The notes: generated by a model from the sequence alone, not told the origin. A stretch of 29,547 nt of DNA from a bacterium (GCA_021788495.1 JAJYKQ010000007.1:1-29547); one strand, 5' to 3'. Shown: positions 8,552 to 16,144, numbered from the stretch's first letter. Numbers and translations: made by a program.

Positions 8552-8633
8552 TTTGTGAATAAAAAGCGTTAACAAATGATACCTGTCCTCAGCCGAGTCT
8601 TCCGTCGATAATGTGGTTTTTATTTTATTTTAT

Positions 8634-8642
8634 TGGTATAAT
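8634..8642 (+). promoter_or_regulatory. Candidate extended -10 promoter for the HNH gene
   Basis: TGG-TATAAT (8634-8642) is a TGn-extended consensus -10 element 39 bp before the HNH start codon. The -35 region at the right spacing (TGGTTT, 8614-8619) is weak, which extended -10 promoters tolerate. The 130-bp gap after selA supports a new transcript starting here. Confidence 0.5.
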
Positions 8643-8681
8643 ATATAACTAAAATTATAAAAATAATAAAAATATTTTCTT

Positions 8682-9281
8682 ATGTTGTCTTCAAGCGTTT
8701 TAGTTTTGAATAAGTCTTTTTTGCCGGTTCACGTTACGTCTTTAAAAAGAGCGCTGATACTTCTTTATCAAGATATCGCCAAGGCGGTGGACGAAAATTA
8801 CAGAACGTTCAGTTTCGATTCTTGGCAGGATCTCGCGGTAAGCGAGAAAAGCGGTTCAATCGGATTGATAGGGAGAGCCATTAGGATTCCGAGGGTTATA
8901 ATATTGGTTAATTACGATAAACTTCCAAAAAGATACATAAAATTTTCAAGAGCCAACATTTTTTTAAGAGATAATAACAGATGCCAATATTGCGGCAAAG
9001 AATTTAAAAAAAACGAGCTGAATTTAGACCATGTTATACCTAGGATGTCAGGAGGCGTTTCGTCTTGGGAAAACGTAGTATGCAGTTGTATAAACTGCAA
9101 TAGAATTAAAGGCGGAAGAACGCCGGAACAAGCGGGTATGAAACTTATCAAGAAACCTAGGAAACCGGAATGGTCGCCGTACTATCATATTTCCCTTACA
9201 AATATTATGTATAAGGAATGGATGCCGTTTTTAAATATTGTCGACAATGCTTACTGGCACGTTGAATTAGAAGAGTCTTAA
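8682..9281 (+). CDS. HNH endonuclease family protein
   Basis: The 199-residue product has an N-terminal region beginning SSSVLVLNKSFLPVHVTS and a C-terminal HNH nuclease fold: CxxC (Cys101, Cys104), the LDHVIPR strand with catalytic-type His117, SSWENVV, and CINC (Cys136, Cys139) as the second half of the structural zinc site. This architecture belongs to the widespread chromosomal HNH family (VLNKSF...LDHV.PRS.GG) found in many proteobacteria and cyanobacteria, whose cellular role is not established. It has no intein or group I intron around it and no restriction methylase partner, so neither homing nor restriction is implied. It stands alone between selA and the mla genes. Confidence 0.85.
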   Translation: MLSSSVLVLNKSFLPVHVTSLKRALILLYQDIAKAVDENYRTFSFDSWQDLAVSEKSGSIGLIGRAIRIPRVIILVNYDKLPKRYIKFSRANIFLRDNNRCQYCGKEFKKNELNLDHVIPRMSGGVSSWENVVCSCINCNRIKGGRTPEQAGMKLIKKPRKPEWSPYYHISLTNIMYKEWMPFLNIVDNAYWHVELEES

Positions 9282-9350
9282 TTTATGTAAGAATTTACCT
9301 CCTGCAAGTTTTCAAAATATTTAAAATAAAAAAGCGTTTTTCCGCAAATT

Positions 9351-10139
9351 ATGAATATAATAATTAAACTGCTGAGTCCGTTTGAAAAAATAGGCAATTT
9401 CGTTATATACACGGTTAACGAACTAGGCTCTATAACTATTTATATATGGGACATGATACTTTCCATAGCCGCATATTTTATTAATTTAGAAAATCTTATA
9501 GACCAGATGATATTTATCGGCATGGATTCATTTTCCGTTATCGGATTAACGGGTCTTTTCACCGGCATGGTTTTGTCTTTGCAAGCCTATTATGCCGCTA
9601 AAATAGTAGGCGTCACTTATATGATAGGCCCTACCGTAGCGCTGTCTATGCTGAGGGAACTGGGTCCTGTTCTAACAGCGCTTATGATTACCGCAAGATG
9701 CGGTTCTTCTATGGCTTCGGAAATAGGAACTATGAGGGTGACCGAGCAGATAGACGCTCTAGAGGTTATGGCGGTAGATCCTTATTATTTCCTTTCCGTT
9801 CCACGTATTCTTGCCGCAATGATAATGCTTCCGGTAATGGCGGTGCTATGTTCTTTAATAGGAATTATAGGCGGATATATCGTTTACGTTTATTTTTTAG
9901 GATTAAACCATGTAACTTATATAGATAAAATATATCAGTACGTCAAACTTAGCGATATATATAACGGCTTGTTAAAAGCCGTATTTTTCGGCGCTATATT
10001 GTCTGTTATCAGTACTTATAAAGGGTTTCAGACTTCCGGAGGCGCTAAAGGAGTTGGAAAATTTACTACGCAGGCGGTAGTGTTAAGTTCGATTTATATT
10101 TTATTTGCCGATTATCTTTTAACGTCGATTTTATTTTGA
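9351..10139 (+). CDS. mlaE: MlaE-family ABC transporter permease (phospholipid transport)
   Basis: MlaE is the inner-membrane permease of the Mla/MCE lipid transporter, which moves phospholipids between inner and outer membranes. The 262-residue product has about five hydrophobic helices and the family core: FIGMDSFSVIGLTGLFTGMVL, the ALSMLRELGPVLTALMITARCGSSMASEIGTM segment (about 94-125; shown here as overlapping pieces, key residues RELGP, R-GS-A-E-GTM) and DALEVMAVDPYYFLSVPR. Length is normal. It is followed by mlaF and mlaD, the usual core, but the gap to mlaF is unusually large at 139 bp and contains a good promoter. No mlaB (STAS) or mlaC (periplasmic carrier) gene follows. Confidence 0.94.
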   Translation: MNIIIKLLSPFEKIGNFVIYTVNELGSITIYIWDMILSIAAYFINLENLIDQMIFIGMDSFSVIGLTGLFTGMVLSLQAYYAAKIVGVTYMIGPTVALSMLRELGPVLTALMITARCGSSMASEIGTMRVTEQIDALEVMAVDPYYFLSVPRILAAMIMLPVMAVLCSLIGIIGGYIVYVYFLGLNHVTYIDKIYQYVKLSDIYNGLLKAVFFGAILSVISTYKGFQTSGGAKGVGKFTTQAVVLSSIYILFADYLLTSILF

Positions 10140-10165
10140 TTTTTAAACCGTCGGTTTGTCTTAAA

Positions 10166-10194
10166 TTGATTAATTTTATATAGAGGTATATAAT
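10166..10194 (+). promoter_or_regulatory. Promoter between mlaE and mlaF
   Basis: TTGATT (10166-10171), a spacer of exactly 17 bp, and a consensus TATAAT (10189-10194) lie 85 bp before the mlaF start codon. This is one of the best sigma70-type matches in the window and suggests that mlaF-mlaD can be transcribed separately from mlaE. Confidence 0.6.
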
Positions 10195-10278
10195 TATAAA
10201 TATTCAAATATAGATATAACATTATTTATTAGTTTTTAATCGTTCGCATCGGGAAAGGTATTTAAAATTTATTTTTTT

Positions 10279-11022
10279 ATGATTATTTTAGACAAATTGT
10301 CGAAATCTTTTAACGGAATAAAAGTTTTAGACGATTTAAATATAAAATTCGAGGATAAAAAAATAACGGTAGTAATAGGCAGGAGCGGCGGCGGAAAAAG
10401 CGTGATGCTGAAGCACATAATAGGGCTTATGCAGCCCGATTCCGGCAGAGTTTTAATAAACGGCATAGATATTAATCTTTTAAAAAAGAAAGAACTTAAC
10501 GAAGTAAGAAAAAAATTCGGAATGGTTTTTCAGGACGGCGCATTATTGGATTCCTTAAATGTTTTTGAAAATGTGGCGTTTCCTTTGAGGCGTCATCTGA
10601 AAATTTCAGAAAATGAAATTAAGGAAAAAGTATTTTCCGTATTAGAAGACGTCGGTTTGGAAGGCCATGACAAGAAAATGCCATCCGAAATATCGGGCGG
10701 CATGAGAAAAAGAGTAGGGGTAGCGAGGGCTCTTATACTTAATCCGGAGATAATGCTTTTTGACGAACCCACTACCGGATTAGACCCTATTATGTCGGAC
10801 GTTATCAATAATCTGATTATATCCATGCACGATAAATTTAATTTTACCGGAATAATTATAAGCCACGATATTGCAGGCGCTTATAAGACAGGGGATATAA
10901 TAGCAATGCTTTATGAAGGTAAAATAATAGAATACGGACAGTCGGAAGCCTTCAAAAATTCAGTTAATCCGGTAGTAAAGCAATTTGTATCCGGAAGTAT
11001 GGAAGGACCTATTTCTATTTAA
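10279..11022 (+). CDS. mlaF: MlaF-family ABC transporter ATPase
   Basis: MlaF is the cytoplasmic ATPase that powers the MlaE permease. The 247-residue product has Walker A GRSGGGKS (34-41), the Q-loop in [18 protein letters not shown], the ABC signature [14 protein letters not shown] starting at Ser139, Walker [14 protein letters not shown] with Asp162-Glu163, and the H-loop ISHD. The SGGM signature and the QDGALLDSL stretch are typical of MlaF/Mkl rather than other ABC importers. It has its own likely promoter and is 29 bp before mlaD. The C-terminus is short, without the long tail seen in some homologues. Confidence 0.95.
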   Translation: MIILDKLSKSFNGIKVLDDLNIKFEDKKITVVIGRSGGGKSVMLKHIIGLMQPDSGRVLINGIDINLLKKKELNEVRKKFGMVFQDGALLDSLNVFENVAFPLRRHLKISENEIKEKVFSVLEDVGLEGHDKKMPSEISGGMRKRVGVARALILNPEIMLFDEPTTGLDPIMSDVINNLIISMHDKFNFTGIIISHDIAGAYKTGDIIAMLYEGKIIEYGQSEAFKNSVNPVVKQFVSGSMEGPISI

Positions 11023-11051
11023 AATTTTATATATTTTCAATTTTTTGACTT

Positions 11052-12629
11052 ATGAATATTAATAAAGAAACAAAAGTAGGTATTTTTGTAGTAATAGTGC
11101 TTGCTATACTTGCTTATTTTTCAATTAAAGTGGGTAAGATACATATTTTTAAAAAACCTACGTACGTAATTTCGGCTTATTTTAAATCCGCAAGCGGTAT
11201 AGGTACCGGAACTTCGGTTACTATGGCCGGCATAAAAATAGGCTCGGTAGAAAAAATACGCTTAGAAAAAGGATTGGCTAGAGTTTATATGACTATTAAT
11301 TCAAAATATAAAGTTTATCCTCAATATATAGCATCCATAAGGTCTTTGAGTCTACTCGGCGAATCTTATATTGCAATCTCTCCTGCGGCAGGAGAGCAGC
11401 AGGAGCAGTCCGAAAAAGTTTTGGATAAAGAGGTTATAAGAAGCGAGATGTCGCCTCAAAGCATGTCAAGCTTGATAACTAAGTTTTCTAAAACTGCAGG
11501 CGATCTTGAGAAAGTTTCAAAATCGCTAAAAAACTCTATAGGCACTAAGACCGGCGAAAAGAATATTAAAGCGATTTTGCACAATATCGCTACGCTTTCA
11601 GAAAATTTAAACAGGCTCGTATATGTAAACCAGAGAAACGTCGACGTTGTTATGTCTAATTTTGCCGCAATTTCGAGGCATATTAACGGGCTGACGGTTC
11701 AAAACGATGCCGCAATTACAAGAACTATCCATAATTTTAACGCAATATCTTATAATTTGAGAAAAGAACTTCCGTCTATAACTCAAAATATAAAGGGTCT
11801 TTCTAAAAATTTAAACGACATAGTCGCGAAGAACAGAAGAAATATTAACGGAAGTCTTAAAAATATAAATGCGGATACAAAAAAATTAAAACTTACGCTT
11901 AACGAGCTTTATGGAATTTCTTCTAAAATAAACAGCGGGCAGGGAACTATAGGAAAATTAGTCAACAGAAATTCGGTTTACGACAATTTAAACGGTTCGC
12001 TAAAAGGTATTAATAATATTGTCGGCGGATACAGCAGGTTCAGGGTAAAAGTTAATATGAGCTCCCAGTATCTTGCGAGAAGCGAAGGTTCCGTATCGCA
12101 AGTAAACGTTAAACTAGAGCCGTCTCCCGGCCATTATTACGAACTCGGCGTCGCTTCGGTTCCTATGGGTTACGGAAATACTTACGGAGAAACGCAGACT
12201 ACTACATATACCACGAATAATCCGTCACACGGTAATTTTTATCCTTCAAGCGTTACTACGAATACCACCCAGTACAGCTATTCCAACAGTATAAAATTTA
12301 ATGCGTTAATCGCTAAAAATTTTTATAATTTCACGCTTCTTGCCGGATTGCTTTATTCTACGGGTGCCGTAGGAGTTAATTATTACGTTCCGAATACAAA
12401 CAAAAATCTAAAAATTTATGCAAGGGCATTCGGATTTAATTCTGATAATAACGGCGTAAGCGAGGATATTAACGCCGGCGTGGCGTATACTTTTTACAGG
12501 CATATATTTTTAGACGCGGGATACGATAATATAACCAACAATTCCCAAAGGTCTATTTATCTTGGAGGCGGAGTTAAATTTACCGATAAAGACCTTAAAT
12601 ATCTTATAGTAGGCGGCAAAATGCCGTGA
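11052..12629 (+). CDS. mlaD: MlaD-family MCE protein with a long C-terminal probable beta-barrel
   Basis: MlaD is the inner-membrane-anchored MCE protein that forms a lipid-conducting ring with MlaEF. The 525-residue product has one transmembrane helix (about 8-28, VGIFVVIVLAILAYF), an MCE domain (about 38-115; GTSVTMAGIKIGSV), a long predicted helical segment (about 130-320) with NGSLKNIN / LNGSLKGIN repeats and the GTIGKLV motif, and a 190-residue C-terminal part with alternating strands, many Tyr/Asn/Thr/Gly and a hydrophobic ending VGGKMP. E. coli MlaD is only 183 residues. The last part looks like an outer-membrane beta-barrel, so the protein could span the whole periplasm, as described for Veillonella MlaD. 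No mlaC is present, which fits a direct bridge. The barrel is my inference from strand pattern. Confidence 0.9.
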   Translation: MNINKETKVGIFVVIVLAILAYFSIKVGKIHIFKKPTYVISAYFKSASGIGTGTSVTMAGIKIGSVEKIRLEKGLARVYMTINSKYKVYPQYIASIRSLSLLGESYIAISPAAGEQQEQSEKVLDKEVIRSEMSPQSMSSLITKFSKTAGDLEKVSKSLKNSIGTKTGEKNIKAILHNIATLSENLNRLVYVNQRNVDVVMSNFAAISRHINGLTVQNDAAITRTIHNFNAISYNLRKELPSITQNIKGLSKNLNDIVAKNRRNINGSLKNINADTKKLKLTLNELYGISSKINSGQGTIGKLVNRNSVYDNLNGSLKGINNIVGGYSRFRVKVNMSSQYLARSEGSVSQVNVKLEPSPGHYYELGVASVPMGYGNTYGETQTTTYTTNNPSHGNFYPSSVTTNTTQYSYSNSIKFNALIAKNFYNFTLLAGLLYSTGAVGVNYYVPNTNKNLKIYARAFGFNSDNNGVSEDINAGVAYTFYRHIFLDAGYDNITNNSQRSIYLGGGVKFTDKDLKYLIVGGKMP

Positions 12630-12636
12630 TTTGTCG

Positions 12637-12663
12637 CGTGGACAGAATTCAATTCTGTCCACG
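12637..12663. repeat. Perfect palindrome, GAATTCAATTC family, copy 1 (mlaD-selD)
   Basis: CGTGGACAGAATT (12637-12649) and AATTCTGTCCACG (12651-12663) are exact reverse complements around a single C. It lies between the mlaD stop and the selD start. The central AGAATTCAATTCT is shared with copy 2 but the outer arms differ, each being self-complementary. As RNA it would be a strong hairpin with 11 or more pairs; no T-run follows, so simple rho-independent termination is not well supported. Confidence 0.85.
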
Positions 12664-12682
12664 TATCTAATTGGATGTAATG

Positions 12683-13738
12683 ATGACCTCAAAGAAATAT
12701 AAACTTACCAGTATGACAAGCGCCCACGGCTGAGGGTGTAAGATAGGTCCGGAGGACCTTTCTAAAATATTGGAAAAATTATCCGTTCCGCAGAACGATA
12801 ACGTTTTAGTCGGTTTTGGATATAAGGACGATGCCGGCGTTTATAAAATAAGCGATAATCAATGCCTTATACAAACGGTAGATTTTTTTACGCCCGTTGT
12901 AGACGACCCATATACTTTCGGGCAAATTGCCGCAGCCAACGCTCTTTCCGACGTATATGCAATGGGCGGCAAACCTATAACGGCCCTAAATATCGCATGT
13001 TTCCCTATAAACGACGTCGATAAGGAGGTTTTTAACCTTATACTGAGCGGCGGATTGGATAAGATAAATGAAGCCGGCGTTGCTCTTTTGGGCGGTCATT
13101 CCATAGACGACAAAGAAATAAAATACGGGTTAAGCGTTACGGGCATATGCGGAATAGATAATATATATTCAAATCAGGGCGCTAAACCGGGAGATGTTTT
13201 ATATCTTACTAAAAGTCTCGGCACGGGATTTGCGGTCAGCGCGATATGCACCGATTTTTTGCCGGAGGAAACTTTGGGCGAAGCATCAAAATCAATGTCC
13301 AAGCTGAATAAATATGCTTCCGAAATTGCCGTTTCTACCGGCGTCGTAAATGCGGCGACGGACGTTACGGGATTCGGTCTTGTAGGTCATTTAAGCGAAA
13401 TGATGATAGCAAGCGGCTTATCTTGCGAAATATACCTGCAGTCTCTTCCTGTTATAAAAGGAGTATTGGAATTAATTAAAAAAGGTATAAATCCTGCAGG
13501 TACTAAACGCAATAGGAAGTATTTTGCCCAGTATACTTCCGTTGGAAACGAAGTCGACGAAAATTTATTATGGACGGCATTCGGCGCAGAAACGTCGGGC
13601 GGACTTATTTTATCTGTTCCTTACGATAAATCAGCCGTTTTAGAGGATACTTTTGCAAAAAAAGGCGAATCTCTATACAAAATAGGCAGAGTCTTAGAAA
13701 AACCGGTTCATAACGGCATTTATATAAACATTATATAG
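12683..13738 (+). CDS. selD: Selenophosphate synthetase SelD, a selenoprotein with in-frame UGA (Sec17)
   Basis: SelD makes selenophosphate from selenide and ATP for SelA (and for tRNA 2-selenouridine). Reading from ATG 12683 gives MTSKKYKLTSMTSAHG, then TGA at 12731-12733, then GCKIGPEDL and on in the same frame to TAG 13738, 351 residues in all. The TGA falls exactly at the catalytic Cys17 of E. coli SelD (GAGCGCKI), and the partner Cys19-Lys20 is kept, so it is selenocysteine, not a stop. An adjacent ATG at 12680 is an alternative start. An in-frame TAA at 12668-12670 rules out a longer N-terminus. Later family motifs include VQTVDFF-type IQTVDFFTPVVDDPY, GGKPITALN, GGHSIDD and TDVTGFGLVGHL. 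A hairpin right after the UGA serves as SECIS. Plain ORF calling would begin at TTG 12770 and lose the active site. Confidence 0.95.
12741..12763 (+). promoter_or_regulatory. Bacterial SECIS hairpin in selD
   Basis: AGGTCC (12745-12750) pairs perfectly with GGACCT (12754-12759) around a GGA loop; below it AGA (12741-12743) pairs with TCT (12761-12763) across one U-U mismatch. The upper stem begins 11 nt after the UGA, the spacing known to be needed for SelB-dependent readthrough in E. coli fdhF. The loop G residues are the usual SelB contact. Confidence 0.85.
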
Positions 13739-13740
13739 AT

Positions 13741-13769
13741 ACGGTGCCAGAATTCAATTCTGGCACCGT
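13741..13769. repeat. Perfect palindrome, GAATTCAATTC family, copy 2 (after selD)
   Basis: ACGGTGCCAGAATT (13741-13754) and AATTCTGGCACCGT (13756-13769) are exact reverse complements around one C. It starts 2 bp after the selD stop. The centre is identical to copy 1, while the outer 7 bp differ from it on both sides with complementarity kept. Confidence 0.85.
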
Positions 13770-13783
13770 CACAAAATTGAAAA

Positions 13784-13796
13784 GGCCGGAATTCAA
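13784..13796. repeat. Half copy of the GAATTCAATTC palindrome before the RACo-like gene
   Basis: GGCCGGAATTCAA (13784-13796) is the left arm and centre of a palindrome whose expected right arm (TTCCGGCC) is missing; AT-rich sequence and the next start codon at 13808 follow. It lies only 15 bp after copy 2, suggesting that a second element was inserted and then partly deleted. Confidence 0.55.
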
Positions 13797-13807
13797 TAAA
13801 AAATTAT

Positions 13808-15076
13808 ATGCAATATTCCTTAGGTATAGATTTAGGCACTACCACCGTCGCCGCCGCTTTGACGGACGAAACAAAAAAAGTTTATCCTTATAAGAGTACG
13901 ATTAATCTGCAGTATTATGAATTCGGATTAGATTCCGTAAAAAGAATACAGAACGGATTGGATAAAAATTCCGTAGGCAAACTTCAAGAAAAAGCAGTTG
14001 CGACTATAAATAGTTTAATAGATTCTTTTAAGTCCGAATTAGGTTTCGGATACGAAGATATAAAGGAAATCGTGATTGCAGGAAACACCGTTATGGAAAT
14101 GGCGTTTTGCGGCTACCCTTTAATTTCTTTATCAAAACCTCCTTATAAACCGTCTTCCGAAATTTTTTTTCCTGAAAACACGGCATATATCCCCGGCTTA
14201 AATATAAAAAATAAAAAAATGTTCATTTTTCCGGTATTAGACGGATTTGTGGGAGGCGATACCGTAGCTTCTATCTATTATTTAGATATGATAAACAGAG
14301 CTAAACCTGCTTTTATAGCTGATTTTGGCACTAACGTAGAAATTGCCTTAGGATATAAAGATAAAATTTATACCACCTCTGCGCCGGCCGGTCCTGCATT
14401 TGAAGGCGGAAATATAAAATTTGGTACGACTGCTTCTTCAGACGGGGCAATTTCCGAGGTTAATCTTGAAAACGGAATTTTTAAAACTAAGACTGTATCC
14501 GGTTCACGTCCTTCCGGAATATGCGGCAGCGGTATAATGAGCATAGTTTATGAACTATTAAAAGAAGGCATAATAGACGAAAACGGAAGAATACTGCCGC
14601 CGGAAGAGATAGAATCCGAAAATTTTAATGTAATTATGAAGAATGAAGAAAACGGCGAAAATGAAATAGTCGTTTATTTTGACGGGAAAAACGCCGTAAA
14701 ATTTTTCCAGGATGATTTAAGGCAGTTTCAGTTTGCAAAATCGGCCGTAAAATCAGCTTCCGAAATATTATTGGAAAAATTTAAAATTTTTAGCTATAAC
14801 GATTTCGACGTGTTTATTTCGGGAACTTTCGGCAGTCATATAAAAACGGATATAATTGATTTAATAGATATTTTTCCTTTTAAAGGAAAAAATATTAAGG
14901 CAATTGAATCTTCGGTATTGAACGGATGTTTGAAATATATTCTTTCCGCCCGGTTAGAAAGAGAAAAAGACATAGAAAATATAATAAAAAAATCCAAAAA
15001 TTTTCCTCTTTCAGGAAGCGCGATTTTCCAAAAACATTTTATTAAAAATTTAATATTTCAGCGTTTGAGCCTTTAA
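13808..15076 (+). CDS. RACo-like corrinoid-activating ASKHA ATPase (DUF4445) without ferredoxin domain
   Basis: RACo proteins use ATP to drive reduction of inactive Co(II) corrinoid proteins to Co(I). The 422-residue product matches the middle and C-terminal ASKHA part: GIDLGTTTVAAAL (phosphate 1), IAGNTVMEMAFCG, GFVGGDTVASI, FIADFGTNVEIALG (phosphate 2), SAPAGPAFEGGNIKFG, GICGSGIMSIVYELLKEGIID, and ISGTFGSHI (adenosine) near the end. Known RACo has about 630 residues with an N-terminal [2Fe-2S] domain and linker; here the ASKHA domain starts at residue 4 and no cysteine cluster precedes it, so electrons must come from another protein. Only repeats and 69 bp separate it from selD, so no ferredoxin piece is hidden upstream. 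Its last 27 bp overlap rlmN on the other strand. A likely client is the reactivation-less MetH at 1664, by inference only. Confidence 0.88.
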   Translation: MQYSLGIDLGTTTVAAALTDETKKVYPYKSTINLQYYEFGLDSVKRIQNGLDKNSVGKLQEKAVATINSLIDSFKSELGFGYEDIKEIVIAGNTVMEMAFCGYPLISLSKPPYKPSSEIFFPENTAYIPGLNIKNKKMFIFPVLDGFVGGDTVASIYYLDMINRAKPAFIADFGTNVEIALGYKDKIYTTSAPAGPAFEGGNIKFGTTASSDGAISEVNLENGIFKTKTVSGSRPSGICGSGIMSIVYELLKEGIIDENGRILPPEEIESENFNVIMKNEENGENEIVVYFDGKNAVKFFQDDLRQFQFAKSAVKSASEILLEKFKIFSYNDFDVFISGTFGSHIKTDIIDLIDIFPFKGKNIKAIESSVLNGCLKYILSARLEREKDIENIIKKSKNFPLSGSAIFQKHFIKNLIFQRLSL

Positions 15077-16096
15077 CTGTCCGCATCCGCCGTTAATAGA
15101 GCCTCCCTTGGAAAATCTCACCGTTACAGTAAAACCTGCTTTAGATAATTTTATTTTAAACTTATCCGTCGCAAAATCATCCGGTCTTTCGAAATTTTTT
15201 AGATAAACCGAATCTTCAGCTTTATTTAAAGTAATTAAATTTATTTTTACTTTCGAAGGAGAAAACAATTTTATAATCCTTTTTGCATCTTCGATTCGGT
15301 CGTTTAAACCTTTTATAAGCACATATTCCAAGGTTATTTTATTATGAAGCGAAGGCTTTTTTAAATTTATCAGCTCTGCTATTTTTTCTATGGGGAATTT
15401 TTTATTGACGGGCATTAACATGCTTCTGGTTTCATTATCTGCGGCATTAAGAGATATTGCAAGCTTATATTTGTATTCGTTTATATCGAACCCTCCCAGA
15501 GCGTTAATCAATCCGCAAGTCGAAACGGTTATTTTTCTCGGAGCTATTCCTACAAACTTGTCGTTTGACATTATTTCCAAAGCCTTTTCGACTTCGGCTA
15601 TATTATCTAACGGTTCGCCCATGCCCATAAAAACTATATTGGTAATTTTATCGTTTTCATAATTTTCGACGGTCAATAATTGCGAAATTATTTCGCCGGA
15701 CGTTAAATTTCTTGAAAAACCCATTCCGGCGGTTTCGCAATAAACGCATCCCATCCTGCATCCTACCTGAGACGAAACGCATAAGGTTTTCCTGTTTTTA
15801 TGCGCTATAGATACGGATTCTACGGTATCCCCGTTTTCAAATTTTATCAGATATTTTTTAGAATATCCGTCCTCGTCTTTTTCATATCTAACGTCTATTA
15901 TATCGGGAAGTTTAACGTAAAAATCTTCATCTATTTTTTTTCTTAAATCTTTAGAAATATCGGACATTACGGAAAAATCAAAAATTCTGTTTTGATAAAT
16001 CCATCTCATAATCTGTTCCGCGCCGTATTTTTTGAATCCGTTTACAGCGCAGTATTCTTCTAATTCTTTTTTTGATAAATTCAGTATATTTTTCAT
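15050..16096 (-). CDS. rlmN: Dual-specificity rRNA/tRNA adenine-C2 methyltransferase RlmN (radical SAM)
   Basis: RlmN methylates C2 of A2503 in 23S rRNA and A37 in some tRNAs by a radical-SAM ping-pong mechanism. The 348-residue product has the radical-SAM cluster motif CRMGCVYC (Cys113, 117, 120), MGMGEPLDN (SAM binding, about 157-165), ITVSTCG, and near the C-terminus GGCGQL with Cys338, matching the methyl-accepting Cys355 of E. coli. N-terminal helical domain with RWIYQ is also typical. The segment before Cys338 (FSKGGSINGG) departs from the common RGxDIxAA. It converges on the RACo-like gene with a 27-bp tail overlap and diverges from cbiC. Confidence 0.95.
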   Translation of the reverse strand: MKNILNLSKKELEEYCAVNGFKKYGAEQIMRWIYQNRIFDFSVMSDISKDLRKKIDEDFYVKLPDIIDVRYEKDEDGYSKKYLIKFENGDTVESVSIAHKNRKTLCVSSQVGCRMGCVYCETAGMGFSRNLTSGEIISQLLTVENYENDKITNIVFMGMGEPLDNIAEVEKALEIMSNDKFVGIAPRKITVSTCGLINALGGFDINEYKYKLAISLNAADNETRSMLMPVNKKFPIEKIAELINLKKPSLHNKITLEYVLIKGLNDRIEDAKRIIKLFSPSKVKINLITLNKAEDSVYLKNFERPDDFATDKFKIKLSKAGFTVTVRFSKGGSINGGCGQLKAQTLKY

Positions 16097-16117
16097 TCTT
16101 TTTTATTACGTTTTGCT

Positions 16118-16144
16118 AAAGGGCGGAATTGAATTCCGCCCTTT
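16118..16144. repeat. Perfect palindrome, GAATTCAATTC family, copy 3 (rlmN-cbiC)
   Basis: AAAGGGCGGAATT (16118-16130) and AATTCCGCCCTTT (16132-16144) are exact reverse complements around one G. Unlike copies 1 and 2 it lies between two divergent start codons (rlmN at 16096, cbiC at 16242), where a transcription terminator for either gene makes no sense. The outer arms are unrelated to the other copies. Confidence 0.85.

Noticed and set aside
7417..8575. Minus-strand open frames within selA
   Set aside because: They lie opposite a clearly conserved gene, have no family motifs and no ribosome sites; they are codon-bias shadows. The same applies to the other opposite-strand frames in metH, mlaF, gltS, rny and tyrS.
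8682..9281. Homing endonuclease or restriction system
   Set aside because: There is no intron or intein, no methylase and no flanking repeats; the protein belongs to a common chromosomal HNH family.
12770..13738. SelD starting at TTG 12770 as a 322-residue protein
   Set aside because: It lacks the whole active-site N-terminus; the in-frame sequence upstream through TGA 12731 matches SelD residues 1-30 with Sec at 17.
16118..16144. Rho-independent terminator of rlmN or cbiC
   Set aside because: The palindrome lies upstream of both divergent genes, so it cannot end either transcript, although the trailing T-run superficially looks right.
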